Of a stretch of 64,000 nt of DNA, positions 1 to 29,000 are shown in pieces (position 1 is the stretch's first letter; each line of letters opens with the position of its first letter). The DNA lies in the NCBI RefSeq assembly GCF_028389875.1, contig NC_084665.1, positions 123,398,602 through 123,462,601 of the forward strand, read 5' to 3'. The translations under genes were made by a program, and so were the position numbers. The DNA is from Rhea pennata (taxonomy: Eukaryota; Chordata; Aves; Rheiformes; Rheidae). Under the pieces are notes generated by a model. The model saw only the letters and a list, made by a program, of their open reading frames with translations. It was not told where the DNA came from and made no database searches.

Positions 1-16401
<16,401 letters not shown>

Positions 16402-17427
16402 GCCCTCGCCCGCAGAAACAGCACTTCTCTCCTCCAACACAGCTCTTGGTTTTTGTTTGCTTTGTTTTATTGAAAGGCAGCCATTGCCTTGTGAGTATCA
16501 GGACATTAAGCTCATTGAAATCCCTCACAGTAATCAAGCCTGCGTAACAAAAGGGCTAGGAAAAAGATCTTTGTATATGTAACCATATCACACACCAACT
16601 ACACTAACAGCTTTTCTGGAAAAGACAGAAATACACTGAAGCAGGAAGGGTGTCAGTCTGATGACTTTTCACAGCTATAATTTGCATGCTGTAACAACGC
16701 CACCAGAGAGATCAGTCAGGATAGGCAAATAGGCTGATACTGGGCTTGATATTCAAACCCCCAGAATACTCACAGCTGCCCTTCTTCAAAGAACCTGCTT
16801 CTCGGCCCTCTTCAGATCCCCAGTTGACCTGTCTTTTCCTTTTTCCTTTTTTGGGGGGCGGAGAGGGTGGTTCTTTTTATTAATCTACTATCAGCTTGGT
16901 GGCCTTTTCATCCTTGTGAAATTTTCGTAAGGGACACCATCTCTGCAACATTTTTCAGAAACAGGAGAAAAACACCCTCTTCCACCAACAGAGACAGCTG
17001 GTCCTTAATAGCGGTGGGGATGTGATACAGAGCCCTCTCGTCAGAGGGGAGAGGTAGCAACTTGCTGAAAGGTCTCTGTCTTTCAGTCCTCTCTAAGGAG
17101 GAGGGAGCCAGAATATCGATAGGGACTTACATTTTATCTTCCATAAAGGTATGAGTAGCACTTCTCTTTGAGGGAAGAAGAGAAGCCAACTGACTGCTGG
17201 TTTAAGGTGGGATTCATTGCTGTTGTAGCTGCAAGTTCTGCTGATGATAAAGGCTTCCCTAGTGGTGTGTTGAATAGCCCTTAAACCAATTGTTCATAAT
17301 TAGCTGTACATCCTTAATAATTAGTCCTTTTTCCTCTCTACTTCCTGTGCTTTAAAACCCTTCTGGAGCTGTATGCAATTTGGGTTTGTGGAGGTGAGGA
17401 GAAATTAGTTGGTATTCTTTGTTGGTT

Positions 17428-17469
17428 TTTTTTTTCTCTTTTTTCTTTCCTTTTTTTTTTTTTTTTTAG
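17428..17469. repeat. T-rich low-complexity tract
   Basis: Long T runs interrupted by single C bases. They make a spurious hydrophobic ORF on the plus strand. Confidence 0.85.
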
Positions 17470-19432
17470 GCCAAAGAAAACAGGACCATAATTACACACT
17501 TGAAATTAGATTGCATGAAATTGAATCCCCTTTTTCACTACGTCCTGCATGTTTCTTTCTCTTGCTATGTATACTGGGTTACAAAAAGTGTTCTGTGTTT
17601 TCATCATGGCTGACAGCAGACAGCTACTGAATTCCCTGTCTGGTAGATCTTCCATGATGACTTTTTTTTTCATGCATACTTGCCATTTTGAAAACATTTT
17701 CTAGACATTTGAGCTCCAATTTTGCATATACTTGAGCATGCGCTTAACTTTATGCACACGAGTAGTTCCACTGAAAGTTAATACTGCAGAAAACTGAGCA
17801 TATGTGTAAGATACAGTGGGATTTTTAGGCACAGGCTAATTAACTGCAGCATTATTCCCCCAGGTGGCACAGTGAGATTCCATTATTTAAATTCTATTGC
17901 AAGTTAAAAGAAGTAAAAAACAAACAAACAAACAAAAAACAAACCAAAAAACCTTGGAAGCTCATTCTAGGATCTGAAAAGTCAGCTTAAGTTCTGTAAT
18001 CAAGATTTTGACATAGAACCTATGGATTGGGTTTCTGAGGGAAGGTTCCATTTCACTCTTAATTAATAAGGGTACAAAGCTTCGGTAGAATCGGGGTTAC
18101 CCTTTTTGCTGTATTGGCTCTGCAGTACTTCAGGAAGAAAAGTACGCTGTTGTGTCAGTCAAGTCAGGAGATACCATTCTCATTACCTATGGTGAGGACA
18201 TTCTGAGAAGTAAGGACTTGCCATTCTCTCACCGCCACAGTTCCTTAATATTCCTGTTGAAATGTAGAGCCTTACTTAGCATATAACTATAATGTGATAA
18301 CTCCTAATGCATTGTGGACATTGTGTACATTACGCTAACAGAAGCATGTGAAATACAACGGAGAGTGAACAAGAAATAGGGCTTCAGTATCTTCATGATA
18401 TCTTGAGTAGAGTGATCTTAAAAGTAAATCCTTATAGGTTTCACTTCAGTTAGTTTTCAGTGATGCATTTAGAATTGATTTAAATAAATAATTTGTCACT
18501 CATTACCCTAGGACTAAAATGTGATGTTCCTGTTAAAAATGCAGTTATAGACCACCTATAATATTTTAGGGGTGATGTCCTTTTATAAAACATGCTGAAT
18601 GCTAAAGTCCGTAGGTTTTAGACTAGTTCTTGGCCACATCTCCTCAAGTGAAGTAAATGATTGAAGACCTTCACTGATCAAAACTGATGCTTTGGATTTT
18701 TATATCTAAAAATGCTAGAAGGCGAAATCTTGTCCTGGTGTCCAGCTACTCAGACTTTGAAAACATTTGGTTCTGGATTGAATTAGGGACTTTGGCTCCC
18801 AATGATTTAAAACCATACTGCAAGTAAAGCATTGGCTCTTAAATGTTCTTTTCTCAAAGCATATTTACAGACATAGGTTTAAACGTAGGTTTAAAACAGG
18901 CCTGACTCAATGATGATTCTTTATAAAACTGTGCAGTGCTGTCTTGGAGGAGGTAGAGCATAGCTTCATTGTGTGAAACACAGAAATGCAGTTAGGAGAT
19001 TGAGAACTCAGAGACGCCTATTGTAACAGTGGTCAAAGTTTAAAAATTGCTTTTGTTTGGTAAAATACAGTCATCAAAGCAAAATATTTCAGGTAGTATG
19101 GAGTAACTTCCCATCATAAAAGTAACAGCATTTGTCATTGTCTTAACCTTGTATTTTGCTAGCGGCTGGCTCTTGCCTGGCCTGGAAAAAATAAAAGGCT
19201 TCTTTCAAAAAATGCTGACCATCTGGAAAAGTAAATTCCTATATAACTTCAGTAATTCACAGCCTGTCGTTTTGTTCAAAACAAAGATGCCACTGACTTC
19301 CCTGGGAACTTCCTTTTGTGTCGCATCCCTGAGCTCAGTCCTTATAACCTGCCCTTTTCACAGGGGTGTATCTACAGTGCTGGAGCAGATTCTCTCTTTA
19401 ATAAGAATTAAGAACTAAATCTGTTCGTTAAA

Positions 19433-19640
19433 TTGGCGCTTCTGAGGCGCAGTGAGGTAGATGACGGCCTTCGCATTTCCCTTCCGAGTGGGAGAGCTGG
19501 CGGGCGGCCGGCAGCGATGCCGCGGGCCCCTCTGCTGGGCGAGCGCCGCTCCTGCTTCGCAATCCGAGGAGGAGAGCGGCGCGGCGCAGCCGCTGTTTCT
19601 GCTGCCCTGCGCCCTGCTCGTCCCCCCTGATCTCTTCAGA
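19433..19640. other. Isolated GC/CpG-rich islet downstream of RCAN2 stop
   Basis: About 200 bases with many CpG dinucleotides (for example gcgggcggccggcagcg and gagcggcgcggcgcagccg) inside AT-rich surroundings. Both strands have short open frames of 60-76 codons, as expected for GC-rich DNA with few stops. No known domain is seen. It could be an orphan CpG island, an unannotated transcript start, or a GC-rich piece of the RCAN2 3' UTR. Confidence 0.6.
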
Positions 19641-21524
19641 TGCAAAATCTAAACTCCAAAGTCTCCCTTAGTACAGTTAAAAAGCGTGAAAACATTGCAA
19701 TGCTCAGAGCGTTTCATAAGTTGTTCTTTTGGAATGGGAGAATGAAGAATTTCTGTGGCTTTTTTTTTTTCCTTTTTTCTCTGTAATTAAGAGAAGCTAA
19801 TACGAGCCCTGCCCCATGCACACATACACACTCACACACAACTTGGTTTTGGCCAGAAAACATAGCAAGAGCATCCCTCCTGCAAACCTTAACAAGAATA
19901 CAGACCATGGTTATTGTAAAGTGCTTTATTTTATAAAAATGTACCCAATGACTAAACTACAGTCCATTTGTTCAACATTTATTTGCTCCTAAGTTGGGTG
20001 GATTTTTTTTTTTTTTTCCCTCCATCAGTGACAGAGAAAAAGCTTTCTGGAAGGAGACTGTTCTCTGTATGGGATGATAACTGAACTGTCTTTTGCAAAA
20101 CTTGATTACAGTGGTATGTCTGAGCACTGTGACAGATTATGTTAGCATTTCCATCATATTGTACATACTTTTGAGATATTCTATTTAGTCATATTTTATA
20201 GGAGTATTAAGCTAGTTAATCACTTTTGCACTTGTATAATTCAGAGCTTAGTTTTAAGAATAAATATGGCAAACAATAATTTTTGTGTTCTGCTTGCATT
20301 GGCATTTTGAAAAGCAACATTTAAGAAAGTGGAACTGTGTTAATAAACTGACTAGTGTGATATACACCACTGATCTCTTAACTAATAGAACTGAAACCGC
20401 TTAAATGCATGACACAGGCCAAACTCTTTCAATAGAAACTAAGAAATTAATTAGTTCCACTGAGTCATGTGAACTTGCTGTGATTCACTGTGGATTTGGC
20501 TAGGTATATGCAGAAAAAAACCCTGCACCATCCCCTGTGAACAAAAATATATCCCTGCCAGCTGAAGTGATTCTCCCTGCACTTTTGTAGTAATGGGTAA
20601 ACATAATGGGCATGTGTATTTAAATCGGTAACATGACATTCAACTAATGCCCAAACTGAGGAGAAAGTTCTACTAGTGTTAACTATTTAAAAGTAGGAGT
20701 CATTGTTTGTAATCTCTTATGTCAATTAGTATTGTATATTCCGAAGGACTGGAAACCAGAAGATAAGGGTCTGCTAAATAATTGCATCAAGAAATTCTTA
20801 TATTTGATCTTATGCCAGTCACTCAGATCTGCATTTTGAAATGCGATTTTTTTCTGGGTGCCCAGCTTAGAAGACCCCCTTCTCAAAGGATGATTATTTA
20901 TAATTCAGAAAATTGTTTCATTCAAAAATGTAAGCTCTCAACTCACTGATTCCTTTTAAAAAAGACAAGCCTTAACCTCCAGGTTTTGATTAGAAAAAGT
21001 ATTAATAGTCATCTCTACAGAGTACTTTGGTATCCAGGGGCCAGGTGTGCTGTTGAAGGCCTGATTATTCTTTACAGTTAGTCTGTTTACTGTTGGGGGA
21101 GCTCTTTTCCAAATGAGCTTTCCCCAACTACAGTAAGGTTCTTTACCTAATCTGATTGAAATGTTGTATAGTTACCTGCTGTTTGTGTTTTTCCCATCTT
21201 GCTGAGCATTGGATACAACAGCTGAAATAAGCTTCAAGGCTTCGTATGTGAACAGTAGGGTGCTGCCTGTCCAAAAGGGTTTCAAACTGGTCTTTGGTTG
21301 AGGACATGAATGTCTGTATGGATATATCTCCAGCAGGCACTTAATTTGTGCAAACAGATAGGCAATATTTATTTATACTGGAACTTTGTGTGTAGAAGTG
21401 ATAATGTGCAACCTAACCCTGGATGGTATCAAATAACGGGAGTTAATGCTATTTTTCTCGCCTGAAGCAGGGGCCTGACACTCATGGCTTATGCCTTGAT
21501 TCCTGACAGTCCTGGCCGAAGCTC

Positions 21525-21677
21525 TGCGTACCGTTCCGTAACAGGAATCATGCCCTCAACCTTTGATTGTTTTGCTTCAGGACAAAAAAAGGGGGCTGTG
21601 AAAGGAACAGTTATAGCACGCCTTTCAGGAATCCGGTACGCAATATCACGATTCCATTTTTGTCCTGAAGCAAAACA
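21525..21677. repeat. Interleaved inverted repeats (21-bp perfect stem)
   Basis: The segment 21567-21587 (core tttgcttcaggacaaa) is the exact reverse complement of 21657-21677 (core tttgtcctgaagcaaa), with a 69-base loop. A second inverted pair, tgcgtaccg at 21525-21533 and cggtacgca at 21634-21642, is interleaved with the first, not nested. Shorter copies of gattcctg/caggaatc and cctgaagca recur around it. This may be a decayed palindromic (MITE-like) DNA element or an RNA structure in the RCAN2 3' UTR. I cannot assign a family. Confidence 0.7.
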
Positions 21678-23370
21678 AACCAAAACAAGAGACAGCAGAA
21701 TAGGAAAGAAATGTTGGGAAGTCCAGGGCAGACCACAGTTATGTAGCCGGGAGTGTAGTTCACATCACATCACTTCCAGCCCAGCTGATAGGGCCAACTT
21801 TTAAAAAGGGATTCAACAATGCTAAAGGGTTGGGGTCTTTGTTATTTTACTGCCTGATGACAAAACCTGTAGTCCGTTTGCTGATGTTACTGATAGACTT
21901 GCTGGAATAACTTGCTCGAGGTGAAGGCCATAGATCTATTGGGGATCTAGGGACCTGGAACAAGCTTTTCATGGATGAGGGGAATTAAGTTGGTTATTAT
22001 GGATGGATAACCTTGGTTAAAGTGGTGGCACTTTTAGATTGCCTCCTCTAAAGTCTTTACTGAATTCATTTCTGTTCCTTCTACAAAATGTAAAGATTTT
22101 ACCTCAAAACATTTATCCATTTGCAACTTTCTTTTCACACACATCAGTGTGAATTTAACTCCTTTTCATTTCATTGTTTCTCTTCTACCCAGGAAAACTT
22201 GTTTAGTTCTGTTTCACCAAAAAGCAAAACCAAGTATGGTTTAAAGTTCTGGACAGACCCTGGCTTAAATTCATCCTCATGAAATGCTCTTGAATAACTA
22301 CTAGTCATGCTATCAAAAATAAAATTTTTTCCCTTGTTCTAGCACGCCTTCTTGGGGACGTGCTCTTGCTTTTAAATACATGTAGACTGCTGCGTTCAGG
22401 GTAGACGTGTAAGGGAGGAAGTGATGTAGAAGCTCTTTCCCACATGCCTGTTTGAAGTGTCTGCAGATCAGCCAGTGCATTTGCTTTGGCTTGCACTGTC
22501 ACAGGCAGAACAGCACCCAACAGAAAGGCGAGAACTCCTAATGCCTTCACTGCAGATGCTTGAAAAGTATTATAAAAAAAGCCTTAACTCATTTCTCCCT
22601 TTTCTTAATTACTTTATGGACCTGTTCAGCTGCTACACAGAGCTTATGGGGCTAGAGTAAGTGTCATCCATGGTTTCTTTAATTGTACCAATGCAGTGGC
22701 TACAAATCCTACAGTCTGGGACATTTATCAGTGGGATTCTTGCTAGAGAAATGAAGGCATTCAGGACCTTAAGACAGACTTCAGGATTTAAACCTAAGTA
22801 ATTGACAGCTATATCAAGAAAGGTTCATTTGCTGTCCCCAAGTCAGGGGCTTCCTCACTCACTTCTGTAAGAGTATCCAGCAAGAAGGATTAAACTTCTC
22901 TTATTATTATACAAGAGAAAATCAGCTTTGTTTTAATAAATCATTGTAATTGATCAAATGAATCTAGTACAAGAAATTTGTATCTACATTTGTGCTACAA
23001 AGATGTGTTCTTGTCACTATTCAGTTAATGAAAGTAAATGTTTTGAATCCATTTTAGAGCAGAGTTCTTGTTCAGAAACTTGAAAGGAATATGTCATTTG
23101 TAATGATTGATGGATCCTTAAATGTTGATTTGGCAAGTTGTTCTAATGTGGGTAGCTGCAGAAATATTTCATATATGTTGTTGTAGATTTGAAAACATTA
23201 ATCATGTTCTCATTCAAGTGTCTGCATTTCTGACACAGATGTGACATATCTGTATATATTATAAATCAATACTATTTTTAACCATATATTTTGTACAAAT
23301 ATTCACATTAGCTCTGTACTTCAGTGAAAATCTATTATGGTATTAAACATTTTGGTGGAATTAGCAAACT

Positions 23371-25430
23371 CCTTGTCTGTACTTTATTTTCATCTTATTA
23401 TTTTAGCAGTTTTAAACAGCTATTTTTTTACACCCAAAGCAAATGCTGTCATATCCAGCTATTCTTAAATCCATAAACACCTATACCTCTCCCTCTAGTG
23501 ACTAGTTACAGCCACTGCAGAAGCTTGCAGGTCACTGTAATTGCACAGACCTCTTGATCTGAGTGATGAAAGGCTGAAGTTCACATCAGCACTATTTTTC
23601 CAGTTAATCAGAGTAACTACTAATGGGAGGCAGTAAATTGCTGTTGAAGGGGACCTAACAGTGGATTTCACAATACACACAGATGCAATTTTATAATGGC
23701 TCTTTCTTTTTTACCCTTTTGTTCTGAAGCTTTTGATGTTGGTCACTGTCAGGAATAGGCTGCTAATACAGGTCTAGCTCTGTTTCCTACATACAAAAGC
23801 CACATCCATACAGCTTCTATGAAAATATCACCCTTGTTTAAAAAATTCAGATAGACTGGCAGAAGACCAGATTTTCCACTGCTCCAAGCTTGAATGAGTT
23901 CCTTACTGCATGAGCCTGACCAGCACAATGATCTCAAATTCCTGAAGCCAAGCTATAATTTTATATAAAAAAGAGGGTGAGAGCCAGAACCTGTCCCTGG
24001 GTTACAGCCATTACACAGATTATACCTAACACTTTTCTACTTGCTTACTAATAATTTACTGTTTTGGAGATATGAAGCCTACAGCAGATTACAACCAACA
24101 AGAAAGTAAATTCATCCTGTGTGGATTTGGCAAAAAAGAACTAAGGCTGTTTTCTCTGTATTGTAATTGATGAGTAAAACTTTGTGCATGCTCTGGATTC
24201 CACCATTTCTTCTAAAGCTGATTGTCATATTCGATTGCTCCAAAAGGAAACAAATTTGGCAGTGCTGGCTACATAGGGATTGAAAAGTAATGTGTTTATA
24301 TGCACTGATGAAAGAAAACTAGTTTTCCACATTGCCTGGGTGTGGGAAATTACTTGTGTTGACACATAAGGCATGCTTTATGGACCTCTATAGTACAGAC
24401 TTTCAGCTACTAAGAGTGGGAAATCGAGCTTGTACTTTTGTTCCTGCCAGCAGTTTCACTAGTGAGATTCAGAGGGATAAACTGATTTCACTCTTCCTTT
24501 TGTGGCATGGTTATGGTTATGTGATGTCTTGTTCATGACAACATGAAAAAAAGTATATTTCTGCCATAACAAAAATGGAAAATGACTTAGAGCCATAGAA
24601 CATGAGACAGAGGAAAAAGGATACTTGGATCAAAATCTATTTTTGTTAAACTGAAGTAGCACTTGCAGCTATCCAGAAAGTGAGTTTTGCCCCTTATATT
24701 TACAAGTAGTTCAAAGTACATTTGACCTAGGCAGGTCTCATTCTCTTGTTTATTTAAAGTAATTCCAGGACATGCAGTGACACCACACCCTTATAATCTG
24801 CCTACCTTTAGACCTAAACAGAAGTAGCATTAGCATTGACTGATACCAATAAAATACAATCTAAAAGCTGGAAAAAAAATGGCCCTATCAAGACGTTGGG
24901 AGAGGAGCAGTCGTGCAAAGCAGATCTGTCCGAATGGAGAGCCTACAGCAGCTCCTTACCACAGCCACCGGTACAGGCTGGCTTAAGATTTTGGCACCAC
25001 GCAAGGACTCCACAGCTTTCCACATCATGAGAACAGCCGCAGAAGGAAAAACAAACAAAGGCAGCAGAAAATCAGTAACGGAGTAAAGCTGCTCATTTCT
25101 GTAACTAGCTAAAAGTTACAACTGCAGGGAAGTGACACGTTAAGGTGACTTTTTTTAGTTGTCCAGCCTCACTGCGCTGCGGAGGCCGCACCACACACGC
25201 AGTAACTGGCCTGCTTCAAACTGAAGCATCCTAGCAGCCGACATGAAAGCCTTGGTGCCTGCCCGTCACCAGTGCAGCAGCAGCCTTCTCAGCCGCGTCT
25301 TCCTCGGAGGTAATAAACTGCACTAACCGCTGTAAATGGCGTTATGCGAACAATAAGTAACCCCATTAACAGGCATTAACAGCGTTAATTATTGCATCAT
25401 TAACATTTACACAACAGTTCTAGCGTTGAT
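23371..25430. other. Intergenic region RCAN2-ENPP5
   Basis: About 2 kb with no recognisable gene or mobile element, becoming GC-richer towards the ENPP5 CpG island. Near its right edge is a cluster of ttaac/ttaat motifs at 25345-25412, including gcgttaattattgcatcattaac. Confidence 0.7.
25391..25399 (-). promoter_or_regulatory. C/EBP-ATF (CARE)-like site upstream of ENPP5
   Basis: The sequence attgcatca is the reverse complement of TGATGCAAT, the consensus C/EBP-ATF composite element bound by ATF4 heterodimers. It lies about 0.65 kb upstream of the inferred ENPP5 first-exon donor and is embedded in homeobox-like ttaatta/gttaat motifs. A nine-base match can arise by chance. Confidence 0.3.
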
Positions 25431-25672
25431 TATTAAAGACCGAGGTGTGTGCTTTGGTCCAAAAGGCATTTCAAAAGGCCCGCGCAGCCTCCCGCTGCGC
25501 CCGGGGGCCTGCAGACCCCTCCGCGCTTCCCCGGGCCCCTTCTCCGCCAGCACCTTCGCCCCGATGAGGCCCGCCAGCACCAACAGGCAGCCACGACCCC
25601 ACACCTCCCCGCCCCTCCCCCACCCCGCCACTGCCCTAATGCGCACGCGCCGTCACACCCCCCCCCCCCCAA

Positions 25673-25960
25673 GTGACCGTTATTCCGGGTGAGTGACAGC
25701 GCCGCTGGCCAACCAGAGCGGGCGGTTCCTCGCCCCCACCGCTGGTGACCGTTATTCCTGGTGAGTGACAGCGCCGCTGGCCAACCAGAGCGGGCGGCTC
25801 CTCGCCCCTCCCCCCCAGCACCGGTGACCGTTATTCCTGGTGAGTGACAGAGCCGCTGGCCAACCAGAGTGGCGCTTCTCCCCGCCCCACCCCGTGACCG
25901 TTTTCCCGGGTGAGTGACAACGCCGCTGGCCACTCAGAGCAGCGCGTCTCGCCGCCGGGG
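25673..25960. repeat. Four tandem ~72-bp promoter repeats
   Basis: Units start with gtgaccgtt at 25673, 25745, 25824 and 25894 (spacing 72, 79 and 70). Each has the order gtgaccgttattcc, ggtgagtgaca, gccgctggccaaccagag, then a C-rich filler. Copies 1-3 are nearly identical in the cores; copy 4 is diverged (gtgaccgttttccc, ccactcagag). CCGTTA in copies 1-3 is a MYB-type site (TAACGG on the other strand). GTGAGTGACA is AP-1-like and also resembles a 5' splice site. Confidence 0.93.
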
Positions 25961-25999
25961 GCGGGGCGCGGCGTGGGGGGCGGGCTCGCTGGCAGCGCC

Positions 26000-26064
26000 C
26001 GCCCCCTCCCCCCCCGGTCCGCGGCGCCGTCGCTCTTCGCCTGTCGTTGCGGGGACGCTGACAG
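26000..26064 (+). other. ENPP5: Probable untranslated first exon of ENPP5 (start approximate)
   Basis: In the CpG island, ggggacgctgacag is followed by gtaacg at 26065, a reasonable donor. The next acceptor in the right place is ctacccaacag at 30101, directly before the ENPP5 start codon. This predicts a ~4-kb 5' UTR intron. The 5' boundary is a guess, because there is no clear TATA box. Confidence 0.5.
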
Positions 26065-29000
26065 GTAACGGCCGGCGCTGGCTCCGGGCCCGCTCCCGCT
26101 CCCAGAGGGCGCTGGCAGGGCCGGGGCTGGCGCGCTGAGGGCAGGGAGAGGGCCGCTGTGCGGGCCCCGCGGGCGAGCAGCGGCTCTCGTCTGGCTGACG
26201 AGGCCTGGACGGACCGCGGTGGGTGAGCGCCCCCGCGCTGGGGCGGGGAGGGGGGTCTCTCTGGAAGGCGGCCGCGGTTTCTTGAGCCCGGGTTTTACGT
26301 TGCCTTGTCGCACCGGCAGAGCGAGGTAAAGCTTTAACCGAGGTGTCCGGACTTGGCCGGGAAGCTGCCGGGCCTGGGCAGCGCTGAGCCGCCGCTCGCG
26401 TTGCGGCCTGGGCTGCCGGCGGCGCCTCCCTGCCGGAGCCGGAGCCGTGCACTCTGGGGCTGGGGTCTCTGGAAGGGCCCGTTTGGTGGGTGTGCCTGGG
26501 GTGTATCCTGGACAGAGCAGGCTAGGGAGACCTTAAAAATACGTGACTTTACCTGTTAAAAACACTCAGTTGAAAGATTAGATGGTATGGACACATTTAG
26601 CTATATCAAGTTCAGCAGTAAGGACCTGATTTCACTTGAGAGGACTTAAATTCCTACCAGTCGCTCCCGGAATGGGGTATTATGACTCAGCCACTGGCTA
26701 AGGTACATGAAGTGGAGAGGAAGGCTCAGCACACTCGCCCTTTCTTCGAGGTTCACTGGGAGAAATTCTGCATGGGCTGAAACAGAGAGAGCAGAATGAG
26801 GTAGCCTTGGGTCAGTGGTGTGTGCTGAAAGGAGAAATACACATTTGAAATGTCACTTAACTCTGAGGGCCAGGACTCTAGTCCTGGATTTTAGTTTTGG
26901 AAGACATTAAACTCAGGCATAGCATTTGGCCACCTGCAAGTTAGGTTTTTTGATGTGAATATATATGTGAGAAATTTAGTACATCACACTACAGTGATGT
27001 GGCGGTATTCAGATGCTTGCTGTAGTGCAACTTTTCATGTTAACTGGCTTGTGTATGTAGCCAGGATATTAATATGGATATACTGGTAATACAGTCCCAT
27101 TTTGGGGGCTGAATTTCAGTGATGTTTGGTTTCAGAGTGTTACTGAAAAACAGGCACATAAAGGCATATGTGTTAAGTATCAGTACTGTCCACCTGCAGG
27201 AGGGGATTTAAGATTAAATGGTCTTGTGGCTAAATGATGCCTTTAACCAAGAAATAGGGAACATTAGCATGAATTTTATATCAGTTACAAATAGAGAAGT
27301 TCTCCTGGGAAAGGGCTTACAGGAGATAGGTTCTTGCTTTCAGTTGGATTAACTGTGTTATGAATAAGGAAGTACATTTGGAAAGGGGGAGGGAAATTTG
27401 GGGAAGGGATTGAACCCTTGATGAATCATGAAGATCATGTGATTTTATATGAGACTATGTATATCTCAGCTTACACCTGCTATTTGGTAAGGAATGGCAG
27501 TCATAGCTAGGAGTAGTCAGTGTAGTCTTGAGTCACATGATCAGAGTTAATGCTGAATAGAAATTGTATCTAGGGAGCAAATGCTTAGGGTACCATCCAC
27601 ATTGGTCACTAAATCTTGCAGTTCATAGGTGAGATTTGAATTATATTTCATGTTTCTTTCTTACTTCATGCTGATTGTACTCAACTATTAGTGGCTTTTA
27701 CATGGAAAGGACAAGTGATGGGGTTTGGGCTTGCAGGACAGTTGTGGTACAGTGGCAGGTCATGTGATATATTACTGAATTTTTCAACTACATCTTTCCA
27801 ATCTGTTGACTAAGTGGTCAGTTATAAGAACTTGACTGCATGCTGGCTTGTGTAACTTACGGGTTGTTCCTGAAGTTATCTGGATGCTAGAAATGACCTT
27901 TGGTAGTAAAATTCAGAATTAGTTGATTGTCAAGAGTTTAGTTACTTAGGAAAATTATGGTCATGTTCTTATCTATCTCTAGATAAGAGGATACTGGCGT
28001 TCATGCTATTTTTTTGTAACTCTTGATCTGACACCTCTTAAGCAACAAAACATCTTAATGGATATAATGCTGTGTCTGAAATGCAAAGCTTATTTGATGG
28101 TTTCTCCATTACAAACTGCCCTCCGCGTATGTAATAATCCCATACAGAGCATCAGGAGTGAGAAACTAATGGATTTTAGCTGGTAGCAACTCACTGATGA
28201 ATATTACACAGGTACAGAGCACTCCAGTTCCAGTGTGTGCTTCCTCTTCCCATGTGCTAGGTTAACCAAGCTTGGTGCCAGACATGTGGAGGAAAAGAAG
28301 GTGATCAGGAGTAGCCAGCATGGATTTACCAAGGAGAAATCCTGCTTAACCAGTCTGATAGCCTTCTGTGGTGGGATGACCGGCTGGGTAGATGAGGGGA
28401 GAGCAGTGGACATTGTGCACCTTGACTTTTGACACTGTCTCCCATAACATTCTCCTAGAGAAGCTCAGGAAGTGTGGGTTAGACGAGTGGACAGTGAGGT
28501 GGATTGAGAACCGGCTGAAAGGCAGAGCTCAGAGGGTCGTCTTCGGTGGCGTGGAGTCCAGTTGGAGGCCTGTGGCTAGTGACGTCCCCCAGGGCTCAGT
28601 CCTAGGTCCCATCCTGTTCAACTTCTTCATCAATGACCTGGATGAGGGGACAGAGTGCCTCCTCAGCAAGTTTGGTGATGATACCAACCTGGGAGGAGTG
28701 GCTGACACACCTGAGGGCTGTGCTGCCCTTCAGAGAGACCTGGACAGGCTGGAGAGCTGGGCAGAGAGGAACCTCCTGAGGTTCAACAAGGGCTAGTCCT
28801 GCACCTACGGAAAAATAACCCTAGGTACCAGGACAAGCTGGGGGCTGACCTTCTGGAGAACAGCTCTGCAGAGAAGGACCTGGGAGTGCTGGTGGATGCC
28901 AAGTTGACCATGAGCCTTCAATGTGCCCTTATGGCCAAGAAGGCCAGTTATCTCCCAGGGTGCATTGGGAAGACTGTTGCCAGCAGGTGGAGGGAGGTGA

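Larger units (their letters stand above)
16402..23370 (+). other. RCAN2: RCAN2 3' UTR and downstream flank (end uncertain)
   Basis: Non-coding AT-rich sequence follows the RCAN2 stop. Possible poly(A) hexamers are AATAAA at 18483, 20259 and 22935, and ATTAAA at 23342. The last is followed within ~35 bases by a T/GT-rich stretch (cttgtctgtactttatttt), and the AT-rich sequence before it looks like a typical distal 3' UTR end. I cannot decide between a ~3.9-kb and a ~7-kb UTR. The region also holds T-rich (17428-17469) and (CAAA)n-like (17917-17950) tracts, a GC-rich islet at 19433-19640 and inverted repeats at 21525-21677. Confidence 0.5.
25440..26480 (+). promoter_or_regulatory. ENPP5: CpG-island promoter of ENPP5
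   Basis: About 1 kb of strongly CpG-rich sequence with GC boxes (for example gggggcggggcgcgg at about 25956) sits between RCAN2 and ENPP5. It contains four tandem promoter repeats and ends in a likely untranslated exon with donor gtaacg at 26065. The many overlapping ORFs of 60-172 codons on both strands here are low-complexity Pro/Arg/Ala frames caused by GC richness, not genes. Confidence 0.8.

Noticed and set aside
21484-21804. 106-codon plus-strand ORF and a mirrored minus-strand ORF
   Set aside because: The similar peptides on both strands (FASGQK and CPEAKQ) come from the inverted repeat itself, not from a gene.
25433-26452. ORFs of 160-172 codons on the minus strand in the CpG island
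   Set aside because: GC-rich DNA has few stop codons. The frames are low-complexity Arg/Pro/Ala and repeat with the 72-bp promoter units. No domain is visible.
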